A DNA stretch of 64,000 bases from Candidatus Wallbacteria bacterium (GCA_016213845.1 JACQZN010000071.1:62001-126000), one strand, 5' to 3'. Shown: positions 24,489 through 34,056, counted from the stretch's first letter. Notes: generated by a model not told the origin, from the letters alone. Numbers and translations: made by a program.

Positions 24489-27400
24489 TCAGCTCACAGG
24501 GTCGAAACTAGGTTCCGGAAGCTCGAGTTGCCGGAGCAGCTCACCGGCCGCGCGCGACATCTCGCCGCCCGCGTCGCTGCCCAGCATCCGGCCCGCATGG
24601 TAGCCCGCCCACGCGCTCTCGTAGCGCATCCCCAGCTTTTCGCTGAGCGCCAGACTGGCCGTCCAGGCGGCCCGCGCCTCGCGCGGCTTGCCGGAAAGCC
24701 ACGCGAGTGTGCCGGAGAGCCAGAGCGCGCGCGGCCGGGCCAGCGAGAAGGTCCGCGCGAACCGGCCGAAGGCGTCCGAGACGGCTTGCGCCGAGCCGAG
24801 GAGCCGGGCGCGTGGGTCTCCGCTTTCCCGCTCGGCCAGCGCGATGTAGACCTGGGCCGGCCCAGCGAACGCCTCCGACACCAGCCCTTTCTTGGCTTTC
24901 AGCAACAGCGTCAGCTCGGCCAGGATCGTGTCTGCCGTCGCCAGTGCCCGCTGGGTCTCTCCCCGGGCCAGGAAGAGCATCGCACGGCTTCCCATCAGCC
25001 GCAGCAGGTCCGGCCGGCTCGACTTCGGCGCCGTCGCCTCCGCCTGGTAGCCGAGCTCCAGCACCTCGGTCATCAGTCCGGGCTCCCGCAGTCGCGCCGC
25101 GCACTCCGACTGGCCGCACGCCGAGACCAGCCGGATGTGGTTGTCTCCGGTCGTGAGCGTCCGCCGGTAGCAGCGCTGCCAGGCCGTGAGCCCCGCGCGC
25201 ACTTCGCCCGAGTGGTTCAGCGCGCCTCCGAGCACGGCCTCGCAGACCACGGCCGTCCTGCCGTCGCCCAGCTTCTCGCTCACGGCCAGCCCCTCCCGCG
25301 CATGACGCGTTGCGTCAGCCATCCGCGCCTGCATCAGGCCGTGGAGCGCCGCGCCGCTCAGCGGCAGGCACTGCGCCGCCAGGTCGTCCAGCTCCCGGGC
25401 CGCCGCCACCGCCCGAGTCAGGTAGCTGTCGGCCAGCCCGCCCAGCCGCAGCATGCTCGTCAGCATCCCGAGCGCCGCCAGCGCGTCGACCTGCTCGCGG
25501 AAGGGCGCCGAGCCCGCCGAGAGGTTCAGGGCGCAGAACGTGGAGTAGCACAGGTCTCGCACGTTGCCGCTGTCGTAGGCGATGCGGAAGAGCGAGTGGT
25601 GGGCCTTGATCGCCTCCAGCCGCGTCTCATCGGGCACCTGCGAGGAGCCCCCAATCCGACCGTGCAGCGCCACCTGCAGGAGCTGTCGGGCCAGCTGCAG
25701 CGCAAACGAGGCGGCGTACGCTGTCGGCGACGCCGGCACACCGTGCGCCAGCAGCGTCAGCGCCTCCTTGAGGAACGCCACGCTCTCGGTGTGGCGGCCC
25801 AGGTAGAAGCAGGCGACTCCGCGGCACCTCTGGCGGTGCGCTCGCGCCAGGCTCGCGCCCGAGGCGTGCCCGGCCTCCGGCTCCATCCGGGCCTCCAGCT
25901 CCGCGGCTTCAGCCAGGAACCGGGCCGCCGCCTCGTTGGCGAAGGCGTTCAGCGACTGCTCGCCTGCCTTGTCGAGGTACTTCAATGCGTTGCGCGGCTC
26001 ATCGGCCGCCTTCCAGTGGTGCGCCAGCGTCGGGTAGAAGCGGGAGAGGTCCTCCTTGTAGGCCCACTCGTGCCAGCGGGCCACCTCGCGGTGCAGGTGG
26101 CGGCGCTGCGAAAACGTCAGCAGCCCGTACGCCACGTCCTGGACCAGCGCGTGCTTGAAGCGGTAGCGCGGATTGCGGCCGCCCGACTCGCAGATGAGGA
26201 TGGCCGAGTGCTCGAGCGCCTCGAGCTCCCGAGCGATGGCGTCCTTCTCACCCGCGCCCGGGTGCACGTCCCGCAGGTTCTCGAAGGTGAAGTCGAACCC
26301 GATGACGCTGGCCACCTTGACCAGCATCTGCTGCTGCGCCGGAAGCCGATCGATCCGGCTGGTGAGCAGCGCCTGCACCGTGCCGGGCAGTTCCAGGCTG
26401 GCAACGTCTGGCTGGCCCGCCACCAGGCGGCAGACGCCGTCAGCCACCGCCAGCACACCCGTATCCCGCAGGTGATAGGCCAGCTCCTCGCTGAACAGGG
26501 GATGTCCGGCCGAGCGCGCCGAGATGAGCGACACCAGCTCCAGCGGCAGCGAGCCTACCCCCAGGCGCTGGCAGAGCAGCCCGTAGATCTCCGAGGCGCC
26601 CAGCCCCTCGAGACGCCTGTGGACCACACCCGGAACCGCCGCCAGCCGGTCGTGCTCGGCCTCGGAGAGATACGGCGGCGGTCGCGTTCCGACGATCGTG
26701 ACGGCCGGTAGCTCCTCCCTGCAGATCGCATGCAACAGGGCCATGGAGGGACCGTCCAGCCAGTGCGCGTCGTCCAGGACCAGTAGAAACGGGCCAAGCT
26801 TTCCCTGGCGCCGCAAGAGCCCCAGCAGGATCTCTCGAGTATTGTCGGCGCGCAGCGGACCGGTCAACGCGGCCGTCCGGCGCGTCTGGGGCAGCCGGAG
26901 CTGCAGCACCTCGTTCAACAGCGGCGCCAGCTCCAGGTCCACGCCCTCCGCGGCGAGCACCTCGCGCGCGTGGGCCTCTCGCCGGCCGGCTTCGGGAGCT
27001 ACGGTTTCCAGTCCCAGAAGGGCGCTGAACACCGGGTGCCAGGCGTGGTACAGCGTGGCGCTGCGCAAGGCGTCGCCCGCGCCCGAGAACATCACGAGCG
27101 CGCACTCCCGGGCCCACTCGCCGGCCGCGGCGATCAGCCGGGACTTGCCGATGCCGGCTTCGCCCTCGAAGAGGAACACCGCCCCCTGGCGCCCGGTCCG
27201 AAGCCGCTCGAGGCGCTCGTGCAGCAGCGACAGCTCCTCGATTCGGCCGAAGAGCGGTGTCACGCGCGGGTCCTGACCCAACCGCTCCTCCTGCGGCGTG
27301 TAGACGGCCACCGCCTTCGACTTTCCCTTGAGCTTCACCGGGGCGCCCTCCGAGAAGCTCATCCTCGAGGATGCGGCACGGAAGGTCGGCTCATCGGCCA

Positions 27401-28658
27401 GGATGCCGCCGTGCGCCGTCTGCATCAGTCGCGCCGCCACATTCACGACGTCCCCGAGAATCGTGTACTCGCGCCTCTCCCGGCTGCCCACCTCTCCACA
27501 AAAGGCCGAGCCGGTCGCAACTCCCACGCTGCACGTCCAGCCCAGTCCCGCCACCGCCTTCTGGATCGCCAGCCCCGCCCGGACTCCCCGCACCGGGTCC
27601 TCCTCGTGGGACACCGGCGGAAGACCGAAGACCGCGATCGCGGACTGGCCTTTGCCGTCCACGTTGATCTTGTTGAGCGAGCCCTCGTACTGGTAGACGA
27701 TCCGCTGGATCTCCGCCACACCCTCCTGTGCCCTCGAAAGGTCCACCGGATACTCCAGGTCCGGAAGGTGGATGAAGACGCAGGTGATCCGCCGCAGCTC
27801 TCCCAGCCAGGTCTCTTGCCCCGAGGAGAGCTTCCAGAGAATCGACTCCGGCACCATCGAGCGCAAGAGCGCGGCTGGGCGCCATCGCTCCTGGGGGGCG
27901 GGCGACGGGGCCCCGGGCGCGATCGGGCGGGTGACCTCTCGCAGGTGAACGCTCCCGGCGTTGCCGGCCCCGGCTCCCTGGATCGGCGCGCCCCGGCAGC
28001 AGCTTGCGAGCAGGTCCCACGCGGCCGGTCCGACCACCACCTGTCCCGGCGGCGCGATCCCCTCGGAGGCGCTCGCCTCACGGATGCCTGGGCCGTGCGC
28101 CAGGAGCGACCACCGGTTCGAGACGCCGCCCAGGAGCATGGTCGCGACCCTGCCGGCGCCCACGCCGACTCGCATCGACAGCCCCGACCCGTCCCGGGCC
28201 GAAAGCTCCCGAAACGCCCCCTGCGCCTCCAGACCGCTCTGGGCCGCAAGCTTCGTTGCGACCGCCAGCTCCGTAGCCCCTCCGGACGCTGGCCACATCG
28301 CCAGCAACGCGTCGCCCGCGAACTTCACGACGTCCCCTCCGTGCGCCAGGATCACCTCCACGAGCCTGCCCAGGTAGACGTTCAACACACGGGCGATCGC
28401 TTCGGGGCCCTCGGCGCCCTGGCGCGCAAGCCGCTCCGTGAGCGGCGTGAAGCCCGCAATGTCCGCGAAGAGAAGCGCGGCGTCGAGCTCCTGACGCACC
28501 GGCGCCAGCGCCAGCGGCGAATCCTCCCGACCGCGCTCGAGCGACCTCAGCGCCACTTGCGGCCAGTAGCTGGCCAGGAACGTGACGGGGTCCGCGCCGG
28601 GTGCCGAGAGCCCGTCACCCGGCCACTCGAGCCGCTGGGTCATCGCTGACTGCTGCAC
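24489..28658 (-). CDS. Soluble adenylyl cyclase-like protein: two class III cyclase domains, AAA ATPase, TPR region
   Basis: About 1389 residues from a GTG at 28658 (GGGAGGG ten bases upstream); an ATG at 28643 is close behind. Cyclase domain 1 (about 55-240) has the metal-binding LLFADIAGFTPLTERL and GGDVVKFAGDALLAMWP. Domain 2 (about 285-470) has the degenerate INVDGKGQSAIAVFGLPP plus YTILGDVVNVAARL. A P-loop GEAGIGKSRL lies near residue 500, with VLDDAHW as Walker B, and the C-terminal half is helical TPR-like. This domain order is that of bicarbonate-responsive soluble adenylyl cyclases (ADCY10 type, also in cyanobacteria and myxobacteria). cAMP production is probable; bicarbonate response is inference. 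Confidence 0.85.
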   Translation of the reverse strand: MQQSAMTQRLEWPGDGLSAPGADPVTFLASYWPQVALRSLERGREDSPLALAPVRQELDAALLFADIAGFTPLTERLARQGAEGPEAIARVLNVYLGRLVEVILAHGGDVVKFAGDALLAMWPASGGATELAVATKLAAQSGLEAQGAFRELSARDGSGLSMRVGVGAGRVATMLLGGVSNRWSLLAHGPGIREASASEGIAPPGQVVVGPAAWDLLASCCRGAPIQGAGAGNAGSVHLREVTRPIAPGAPSPAPQERWRPAALLRSMVPESILWKLSSGQETWLGELRRITCVFIHLPDLEYPVDLSRAQEGVAEIQRIVYQYEGSLNKINVDGKGQSAIAVFGLPPVSHEEDPVRGVRAGLAIQKAVAGLGWTCSVGVATGSAFCGEVGSRERREYTILGDVVNVAARLMQTAHGGILADEPTFRAASSRMSFSEGAPVKLKGKSKAVAVYTPQEERLGQDPRVTPLFGRIEELSLLHERLERLRTGRQGAVFLFEGEAGIGKSRLIAAAGEWARECALVMFSGAGDALRSATLYHAWHPVFSALLGLETVAPEAGRREAHAREVLAAEGVDLELAPLLNEVLQLRLPQTRRTAALTGPLRADNTREILLGLLRRQGKLGPFLLVLDDAHWLDGPSMALLHAICREELPAVTIVGTRPPPYLSEAEHDRLAAVPGVVHRRLEGLGASEIYGLLCQRLGVGSLPLELVSLISARSAGHPLFSEELAYHLRDTGVLAVADGVCRLVAGQPDVASLELPGTVQALLTSRIDRLPAQQQMLVKVASVIGFDFTFENLRDVHPGAGEKDAIARELEALEHSAILICESGGRNPRYRFKHALVQDVAYGLLTFSQRRHLHREVARWHEWAYKEDLSRFYPTLAHHWKAADEPRNALKYLDKAGEQSLNAFANEAAARFLAEAAELEARMEPEAGHASGASLARAHRQRCRGVACFYLGRHTESVAFLKEALTLLAHGVPASPTAYAASFALQLARQLLQVALHGRIGGSSQVPDETRLEAIKAHHSLFRIAYDSGNVRDLCYSTFCALNLSAGSAPFREQVDALAALGMLTSMLRLGGLADSYLTRAVAAARELDDLAAQCLPLSGAALHGLMQARMADATRHAREGLAVSEKLGDGRTAVVCEAVLGGALNHSGEVRAGLTAWQRCYRRTLTTGDNHIRLVSACGQSECAARLREPGLMTEVLELGYQAEATAPKSSRPDLLRLMGSRAMLFLARGETQRALATADTILAELTLLLKAKKGLVSEAFAGPAQVYIALAERESGDPRARLLGSAQAVSDAFGRFARTFSLARPRALWLSGTLAWLSGKPREARAAWTASLALSEKLGMRYESAWAGYHAGRMLGSDAGGEMSRAAGELLRQLELPEPSFDPVS

Positions 28659-28915
28659 GATCGCAGCGCCCTCCCGCGGGAGCCGCGCTCTCCTCATCGG
28701 GCCGCCCGGACCCGATTGGAATCCTGTCCCGCCGATGCCCCGGACAGCCGGGCCCGCCTGCTCGAACCACCTGGGAGACGGACCCCGCGGGCTCTCGTCC
28801 CGCTGTCGGACCCGGCTCCCTGCCGAATTCTTCCCGACCCCGCCAGCCTTGTCAATAGAGCCGGCGGGGAGCTCCAGCGGCTGCCGGTGCTCCAGGCGCC
28901 GGCCAGCCGCCGGAA

Positions 28916-30256
28916 TCAGAACGTCGCGAAGAGCTGGACGTAGGCGGTGTCCGTGTCGTCCACGGTCACGCCCGGGGCCAGGGCGTCCGTGACCCTCCGG
29001 ACCACGGCGGCGTTGAGGCGGATGTTCGGCACCATCTGCCGCTGGAAGAGCACCCGATACTCCTCGATGCCCGCCGGCCACTCCGCGATGAAGCTGGTGG
29101 CCGCGTCGCCCGTCTTCGTGTAGTAGAAATCCAGCTCGTTCTCACCCACGTGGTCGGCGTTGCCGATCGCCACGCCGCCGAAGAAGGAGGCCCGATCGCC
29201 GGCCGAGGCCGCGGGGCGATCCAGGAAGGTGACGCCGTCGGTGTGCGTGAACTGCTGGGCGCCGCTGGCAAAGGCGGAGAACTTCGGCGTGAAGCGATGG
29301 TCGATGCGCAGCACGGCCTGGCGGAACGGCTTCTGGCCGCCGCTGTAGAAGATTGGCCGCCTGGGGTCGAGGCTGCCCGCGAAGAAGTGCAGCGAGGTCT
29401 GCTCGTCGAACTTGTGGGCCAGCGCTGCAGCGTAGGCCTCGATCGTGAACCTGGGGCCGGGAAGCTGCAGGTTGGTGTTGAAGATGGGGGAGTAGATCAC
29501 GTAACCCGTCGTGTCCTTCGACATCATCCGCGTGACCGTGATCGAGTCGGCGTTGAAGTCGTCCTCGTCGAAGCGGCCCGTGCCTACGACCAGGTCGGCC
29601 TCGTACTGCCTGGAGCCGCCACGGCCGATGTTGACCAGCGTCTTCGGCGTCAACCAGTAGCCGAGGTAGATCTGGTCCAGACGGACGTCGGGCTGCTTGA
29701 GGCCCGTGCCGCCGGTGGCGTCGAAATCGCCGATGCGGGCCAGCGACGTGGTGGCTCGGGCGCCGGCTCCGAACTTGGGCGTGATCTGCGTGAAGCCGTT
29801 GACCCGGATGCGGTGCACGGCGAAGGAGTCGATGGCGTCCGGCGAAGCGGGCGGGTTGCGATCGCGGGCGACGCGCGAGATGCGGAGCTTGTAGTCGGCG
29901 CCGAGGTAGGTCTTCTGCAGGAGCGCCGCGGTCATCGGCGGGATGGGCGGCGTGGCCGGCAGAGCGGCCGTCGCGGGGGCCGCTGCGGTCGCGGGGGCAG
30001 ATGCGGCCTGCGATTTCGGTGAGGGAGCGCTTGCTGGCTGCGTCACGGGTGCGGACGTGGTGACGCTTGCCGCGGTACTTGCCGCGGCACTCGCCGCTGC
30101 GTTCGCGGTTGGCGCGTGCTTGCGCTTCTGCTTGTGCTTGGACCGGGAGTGCTTGGCGCGGCCCGGCGTGGCAGATTCCACGGCCGAAGGCGTCGCCATG
30201 CTCGCAAGCATGAAGACCAAAGTCGCCCCTAGAATGCTTGTTCTTGTTCGTCTCAT
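28916..30256 (-). CDS. Outer-membrane beta-barrel protein with Ala/Ser/Pro linker
   Basis: 446 residues. Signal sequence (SILGATLVFMLASMATPSAVES), then a basic stretch (HSRSKHKQKRKH) and an Ala/Ser/Thr/Pro-rich linker (about 45-105), probably crossing the periplasm or peptidoglycan. The remainder is a 14-18-strand type barrel with alternating patterns (INGFTQITPKF-like, YVIYSPIFNTNLQL, ELDFYYTKTG) and a terminal Phe. Charged arginine-rich strands suggest a porin. The protein it serves is unknown. It lies divergently from the lipoxygenase with a 223-bp shared upstream region. Confidence 0.7.
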   Translation of the reverse strand: MRRTRTSILGATLVFMLASMATPSAVESATPGRAKHSRSKHKQKRKHAPTANAAASAAASTAASVTTSAPVTQPASAPSPKSQAASAPATAAAPATAALPATPPIPPMTAALLQKTYLGADYKLRISRVARDRNPPASPDAIDSFAVHRIRVNGFTQITPKFGAGARATTSLARIGDFDATGGTGLKQPDVRLDQIYLGYWLTPKTLVNIGRGGSRQYEADLVVGTGRFDEDDFNADSITVTRMMSKDTTGYVIYSPIFNTNLQLPGPRFTIEAYAAALAHKFDEQTSLHFFAGSLDPRRPIFYSGGQKPFRQAVLRIDHRFTPKFSAFASGAQQFTHTDGVTFLDRPAASAGDRASFFGGVAIGNADHVGENELDFYYTKTGDAATSFIAEWPAGIEEYRVLFQRQMVPNIRLNAAVVRRVTDALAPGVTVDDTDTAYVQLFATF

Positions 30257-30479
30257 GGTTCATGTCTTCGGCGGGACCTGTGACTGGCATTACGAAAACG
30301 GCTCTCTCCGCAGCAATCATGTGCAAGGCGTCGATCACGGGCGATCGGGATTTCTCGGCCGATCCGTGCTAGAACAGCCATGACTCTGGCCACCTGGGTT
30401 ACCAACGCTGATAGCGCCGAGCACGCGAGCTGCAAGCCAAGGAACGCCTCCCGGGGGAGGCCTGGAAGGGAGAGCCAGC

Positions 30480-32141
30480 ATGAGCGTCATACCGAGCCTG
30501 CCTCAGAACGATCCGGAGCCCGAGAAGCGGCGCTGGGGCATCGACGAGATGCAGCAGATGTACGACTACGATCACCGCTATCTCGCCCCGATGGCCATCA
30601 TCAAGCGGCTGCCGTCGCGAGACTTCTTCTCGCCCTTCATCAAGGGGACCTCGGACCGGATGCAGATGGACGCGGGCCGGGCGCTCGCCGCGGGTTCGGT
30701 CGCCGCCGGGCCTGGACACCTCGATTCGCTCGACGCCTACGATCGGCTGCTGGCGCCCTACAAGCGCCCCACCGTCTTCCGCGGGCACCTGATGGACCGC
30801 TACTTCGCCGAGCAGCGCATTGCGGGCCTCAACCCGATGAAGCTCCAGCGGCTCAGGGAGCTCCCGAAGGACTTCCCGTTCTCGGACGCGCACCTGCAGA
30901 TGGCCTTCGACAACTCCACTCGCGTGTCGCTCGAAGGGGAGTGCAATGCGGGCCGGCTCTACGTGACCGACTACCGCGACTTCGACGGCCTGCCCCCGGG
31001 CAACCGCGAGGACGGCCTGAAGTTCCTGCCGGCGCCGCTGGCGCTCTACTGCTGGCGCGAAGGCAGCTTCGGCGGACTGGGCGAGCTGGTACCGATCGCC
31101 ATCTCCGTGCGGCCGGGCATCAGCTCGGAGCGCGTCATCGAGACTCCGCGCTCCAAGCCCATGCGATGGAAGCTGGCGAAGCTGGCGGTCCAGATCGCCG
31201 ACTCCAACCACCACGAGATGAGCAGCCACCTCTGCCGCACGCACTTCGTGATGGAACCCGTCGCCATCGCCACGCCCAGGCACCTGAGCTTCCGCCATCC
31301 CGTCTTCGTGCTGCTGCGCCCGCACCTGCGCTTCACGCTCGCGCAGAACAGCTACGGCCGCGACGTCCTGATGTCCCCCGGCCGGGGCATCGTCGACCGG
31401 CTCTTCGGCGCCACGCTCGACGCGTCCTTTTCCATCCTCAAGAACTCTTACGACTCCTGGACATTCGAGCTCTGCAACCCGGCCGCCGAGCTCGACTCCC
31501 GCGGCCTCTCCCGGCAGCAGGACCTTCCCTGCTTCCCCTACCGCGATGACGCACTGCTCCTGTGGCAAGCGATCACTGCCTTCGTCGAGAGCTACCTGGC
31601 CCTCTACTACCAGAGCGATCCCGCCGACGTCCTGGCCGATTCCGAGCTGCAGGCCTGGGCGACCGAGCTGGCGGCGCCCTCGGGCGGCAAGCTCCGAGGG
31701 TTCCCCGGCCAGATCACCTCGCGCTCCCAGCTCGCCAACGTGCTCTCCACGATCATCTTCACCTGCGGCCCGCAGCACGCCGCCATGAATTTCCCCCAGT
31801 TCGACTTCATGGCGCACGTGCCCAACATGCCGCTCGCCGCCTACGCCGAGCTGCCCATGGAAAACGCCACCGAGGCCGAGATCTGGGAGCGTGTGCTGCC
31901 TACGCGCGAGCTGGCCATCGCGCAGATCCAGATCTGCTACACGCTCACCGCCTTTCGCCACGACCGGCTCGGTGTCTACCTGCCCGGCGATTTCGAGGAC
32001 CCGATCGCCCAGCCGGTCTTGACCAGCTTCTTCCACACCCTCAACGACGTCGAGCGCACCATCCTCGCCGCCAATGACAGACGCGTCCTGCCCTACCCCT
32101 ACCTGCAACCCTCTCTCGTCCCCAACAGCATTGCCATCTGA
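30480..32141 (+). CDS. Bacterial lipoxygenase
   Basis: 553 residues; GGGAG lies upstream of the ATG. The H-x4-H-x4-H motif is complete (H245, H250, H255 in NHHEMSSHLCRTH), the third and fourth iron positions are H433 and N437 in CGPQHAAMNF, and the protein ends NSIAI, giving the C-terminal isoleucine carboxylate ligand. It should therefore dioxygenate polyunsaturated fatty acids. There is no PLAT/C2 domain and no signal peptide, so it is probably cytoplasmic, unlike the secreted Pseudomonas enzyme. No fatty-acid gene is adjacent. Lipoxygenases are patchy in bacteria, so transfer is possible. Confidence 0.93.
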   Translation: MSVIPSLPQNDPEPEKRRWGIDEMQQMYDYDHRYLAPMAIIKRLPSRDFFSPFIKGTSDRMQMDAGRALAAGSVAAGPGHLDSLDAYDRLLAPYKRPTVFRGHLMDRYFAEQRIAGLNPMKLQRLRELPKDFPFSDAHLQMAFDNSTRVSLEGECNAGRLYVTDYRDFDGLPPGNREDGLKFLPAPLALYCWREGSFGGLGELVPIAISVRPGISSERVIETPRSKPMRWKLAKLAVQIADSNHHEMSSHLCRTHFVMEPVAIATPRHLSFRHPVFVLLRPHLRFTLAQNSYGRDVLMSPGRGIVDRLFGATLDASFSILKNSYDSWTFELCNPAAELDSRGLSRQQDLPCFPYRDDALLLWQAITAFVESYLALYYQSDPADVLADSELQAWATELAAPSGGKLRGFPGQITSRSQLANVLSTIIFTCGPQHAAMNFPQFDFMAHVPNMPLAAYAELPMENATEAEIWERVLPTRELAIAQIQICYTLTAFRHDRLGVYLPGDFEDPIAQPVLTSFFHTLNDVERTILAANDRRVLPYPYLQPSLVPNSIAI

Positions 32142-32232
32142 CAGCTTCTCCCCCGGCGCCCGACGCCGTGCCGGGGGCACAACCCCTCCCGATGTGGACC
32201 TGGCTCGGGACCCCGTGCTAGGATCGAGCCGG

Positions 32233-32595
32233 ATGGAAAGCCTGCTCGGCATCGAGGTCGTCGACCGCAACAACGTCAAGCTCATCCGTGTGAATGGCAA
32301 CATCGGCACGGAGAACTCGGCGGACTTCCGGGAGAAGCTGCTCGGGGCCATCGAGGACGGAATCAGCCAGATCGTCCTCGACGTGGAGCGGATGAACTAC
32401 ATCAACAGCATGGGCATCGGCGCCATGGTCGATGCCTACAACCGCGTCAAGCAGTCCGACGGCGCGCTGGCCCTCGTCAACCCCTCCAAGGAGCTGGCGC
32501 AGCTGCTCAAGATTCTCCGGCTCGACAAGCTCTTCAAGTACGTCGCCACGTACGACGAGGCGCTCGAGTACTTCTTGAAGCGCAAGCTCCTCTGA
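32233..32595 (+). CDS. STAS-domain anti-sigma factor antagonist-like protein
   Basis: 120 residues forming a single STAS domain. The phosphorylation-site loop is VERMNYINSMGIGAMVDAY with the serine in NSMG, as in SpoIIAA (DSSGLG). Flanking strands IRVNGNIGTENSADF and the C-terminal KILRLDKLFKYVATYDEALEYF fit the family. Such proteins bind an anti-sigma factor or kinase and are switched by serine phosphorylation. A second STAS gene follows 38 bp later. No RsbW-type kinase or phosphatase is visible nearby. Confidence 0.85.
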   Translation: MESLLGIEVVDRNNVKLIRVNGNIGTENSADFREKLLGAIEDGISQIVLDVERMNYINSMGIGAMVDAYNRVKQSDGALALVNPSKELAQLLKILRLDKLFKYVATYDEALEYFLKRKLL

Positions 32596-32633
32596 CTCGA
32601 CCCGGAAGGGCCTAAACCGCTGGTGGCACGCCG

Positions 32634-32978
32634 ATGGATCACGAGCTGACAGTCGAAGGAACCAACCGAATCCTCCTGCTCCGGGAGAAGTCGATCGACG
32701 TCAACAACATCGCCGAGTTTCGCGACCTCCTCGAGAAGCACGCCACCGAGGGCGCCGGAAACATCGTGCTGGGCCTGGACGGCGTCGACTATATGGGCTC
32801 CGTGGCCCTCGGCATGATCAGCCTCGCCTCGATCATGGTCGACAAGCGCGGCGGCAAGTTCATCGTGGTTTGCGGCAAGGACAGCATCCTCAAGCTCTTC
32901 ATCGTCAGCGGTCTGTATCGCGTCATCCGCATCGTCGAGACCCTCGAGGCGGCCCGCCAGCACGTGGAGCGGCGGTGA
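32634..32978 (+). CDS. STAS-domain anti-sigma factor antagonist-like protein
   Basis: 114 residues, one STAS domain. The phosphosite loop reads GVDYMGSVALGMISLASIM, retaining a serine at the expected place. It differs clearly from the STAS protein upstream, so it is not a recent duplicate. Its stop overlaps the VanZ-like gene start (GTGA), which indicates co-translation. Confidence 0.82.
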   Translation: MDHELTVEGTNRILLLREKSIDVNNIAEFRDLLEKHATEGAGNIVLGLDGVDYMGSVALGMISLASIMVDKRGGKFIVVCGKDSILKLFIVSGLYRVIRIVETLEAARQHVERR

Positions 32979-33391
32979 ACCGGCCGGGGGGCCGCGCCGG
33001 GCAGCTTGCAGCCTGGCTGCCGGCTGTCGTCTGGATGGCTCTGATCTTCGCGCTCTCGAGCGGCCCATCGGGTGCCGAGAGGCTGCCGCGCTGGTGGCTG
33101 TTTCCCGGCATCGACAAGCTGGGCCATCTCTTCGAGTACGTGGTCCTGGCCCTGCTCCTGCGCCGGCCTCTGAAAGGCACCCCCCTGGAAGCTGCAGCCG
33201 GCCATGCCGGCGCAGTCATCCTCGTGACGTCTCTCTACGGCGCCACGGACGAGCTCCACCAGTACTTCGTCCCCAGCCGCTCCATGGAGCTCTCGGATTG
33301 GATCTTCGACACCCTCGCCGCCATGCTGGGCGCCGCGCTCCCGCTGCGGCGCTCTGCGACCTCGCCCCTCCGGGCCCGCCCGTACAAGTAG
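32975..33391 (+). CDS. VanZ-like membrane protein
   Basis: 138 residues with a GTG start overlapping the STAS stop. Four hydrophobic helices are seen (AWLPAVVWMALIFALSS; HLFEYVVLALLLR; AGAVILVTSLYG; DTLAAMLGAALPL). The VanZ-family signature KLGHLFEYVVLALLL and DELHQYFVPSRSMELSDWIF is present. Function of the family is poorly known; a few members affect glycopeptide resistance or surface properties. Coupling with STAS genes is unusual. Confidence 0.8.
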   Translation: MNRPGGRAGQLAAWLPAVVWMALIFALSSGPSGAERLPRWWLFPGIDKLGHLFEYVVLALLLRRPLKGTPLEAAAGHAGAVILVTSLYGATDELHQYFVPSRSMELSDWIFDTLAAMLGAALPLRRSATSPLRARPYK

Positions 33392-33471
33392 CGGGCTGGG
33401 CCCTCAAGTCGGGGGGAACCTCGCGTGAGCGCTCGACCTCCCCCCGACACCCCCCCGGCCCGGGGGGCCTG

Positions 33472-33606
33472 TCAGTAACAGTCGGGGACCAGATCCAGCA
33501 CGACCACGCTCGAGCCGGTGTCCTGCGCGTCGGAGGCCTCTTCCGAATCGTCCCAGACGATCTCCAGGTATACCCTGTTACCAATGATTCGCTCGCGGGT
33601 GTTCAT
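33472..33606 (-). CDS. Small acidic protein, unknown
   Basis: 44 residues starting at the ATG at 33606, with AGGAG seven bases upstream. The sequence begins [20 protein letters not shown], is acidic in the middle (SEEASDAQD) and ends [11 protein letters not shown]. It is divergent from the STAS gene at 33709 and lies in the 317-nt gap after the VanZ-like gene, which otherwise shows only an AT-rich promoter-like stretch near 33660. No family recognised. Support is a good ribosome site and plausible composition only. Confidence 0.45.
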   Translation of the reverse strand: MNTRERIIGNRVYLEIVWDDSEEASDAQDTGSSVVVLDLVPDCY

Positions 33607-33708
33607 CTGCGGGCTCCTCTCGGTTGACCGTCTACGAGTCGTTCGTGATATCCTCGTCCAGAATTATAGAAATTTGCGACGGGGAGTGTCAATCCGGGGA
33701 GGCGCGCT

Positions 33709-34056
33709 TTGCGGCATCTCATCGAGGAAAAAGAAAGCGTCAAGATTGTCCGGATCCAGGAGGATCTCGGCAGCAAGAGCACGCGCCCCTTCCGCCATCT
33801 CGTGGAGCAAGTCGCCAGCAAGGGTTTCGAGCGCATTCTCTTCGACTTCTCGGGCGTCCGCTTTGTCGCCAGCATGTCCATCACCTCGCTCTTCAGCGCC
33901 TACAAGAAGCTCAAGGACGGAGGCGGGGAGCTCGGCCTGGTCGGCGTTTCACCCGAGCTGGCCAAGATTTTCGAGGTGGTTGGTCTCCCGGCCCTGGTCA
34001 AGAGTTTCCCGACCGAGAGAGAGGCCCTCGACTACTTCAAGGAGAAGGAGGGTTGA
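33709..34056 (+). CDS. STAS-domain protein, TTG start
   Basis: 115 residues from a TTG at 33709 with GGGGAGG six bases upstream; no ATG lies before the domain. It is a single STAS domain with loop [18 protein letters not shown], the serine in the phosphosite position, and the conserved [15 protein letters not shown] segment. This is the third STAS protein within 1.9 kb. Its stop overlaps the thpR start. Confidence 0.8.
   Translation: MRHLIEEKESVKIVRIQEDLGSKSTRPFRHLVEQVASKGFERILFDFSGVRFVASMSITSLFSAYKKLKDGGGELGLVGVSPELAKIFEVVGLPALVKSFPTEREALDYFKEKEG

Noticed and set aside
24528-28649. Long plus-strand frames opposite the adenylyl cyclase gene
   Set aside because: They lack any domain and are rich in Arg/Gln; the minus strand contains a coherent multi-domain protein.
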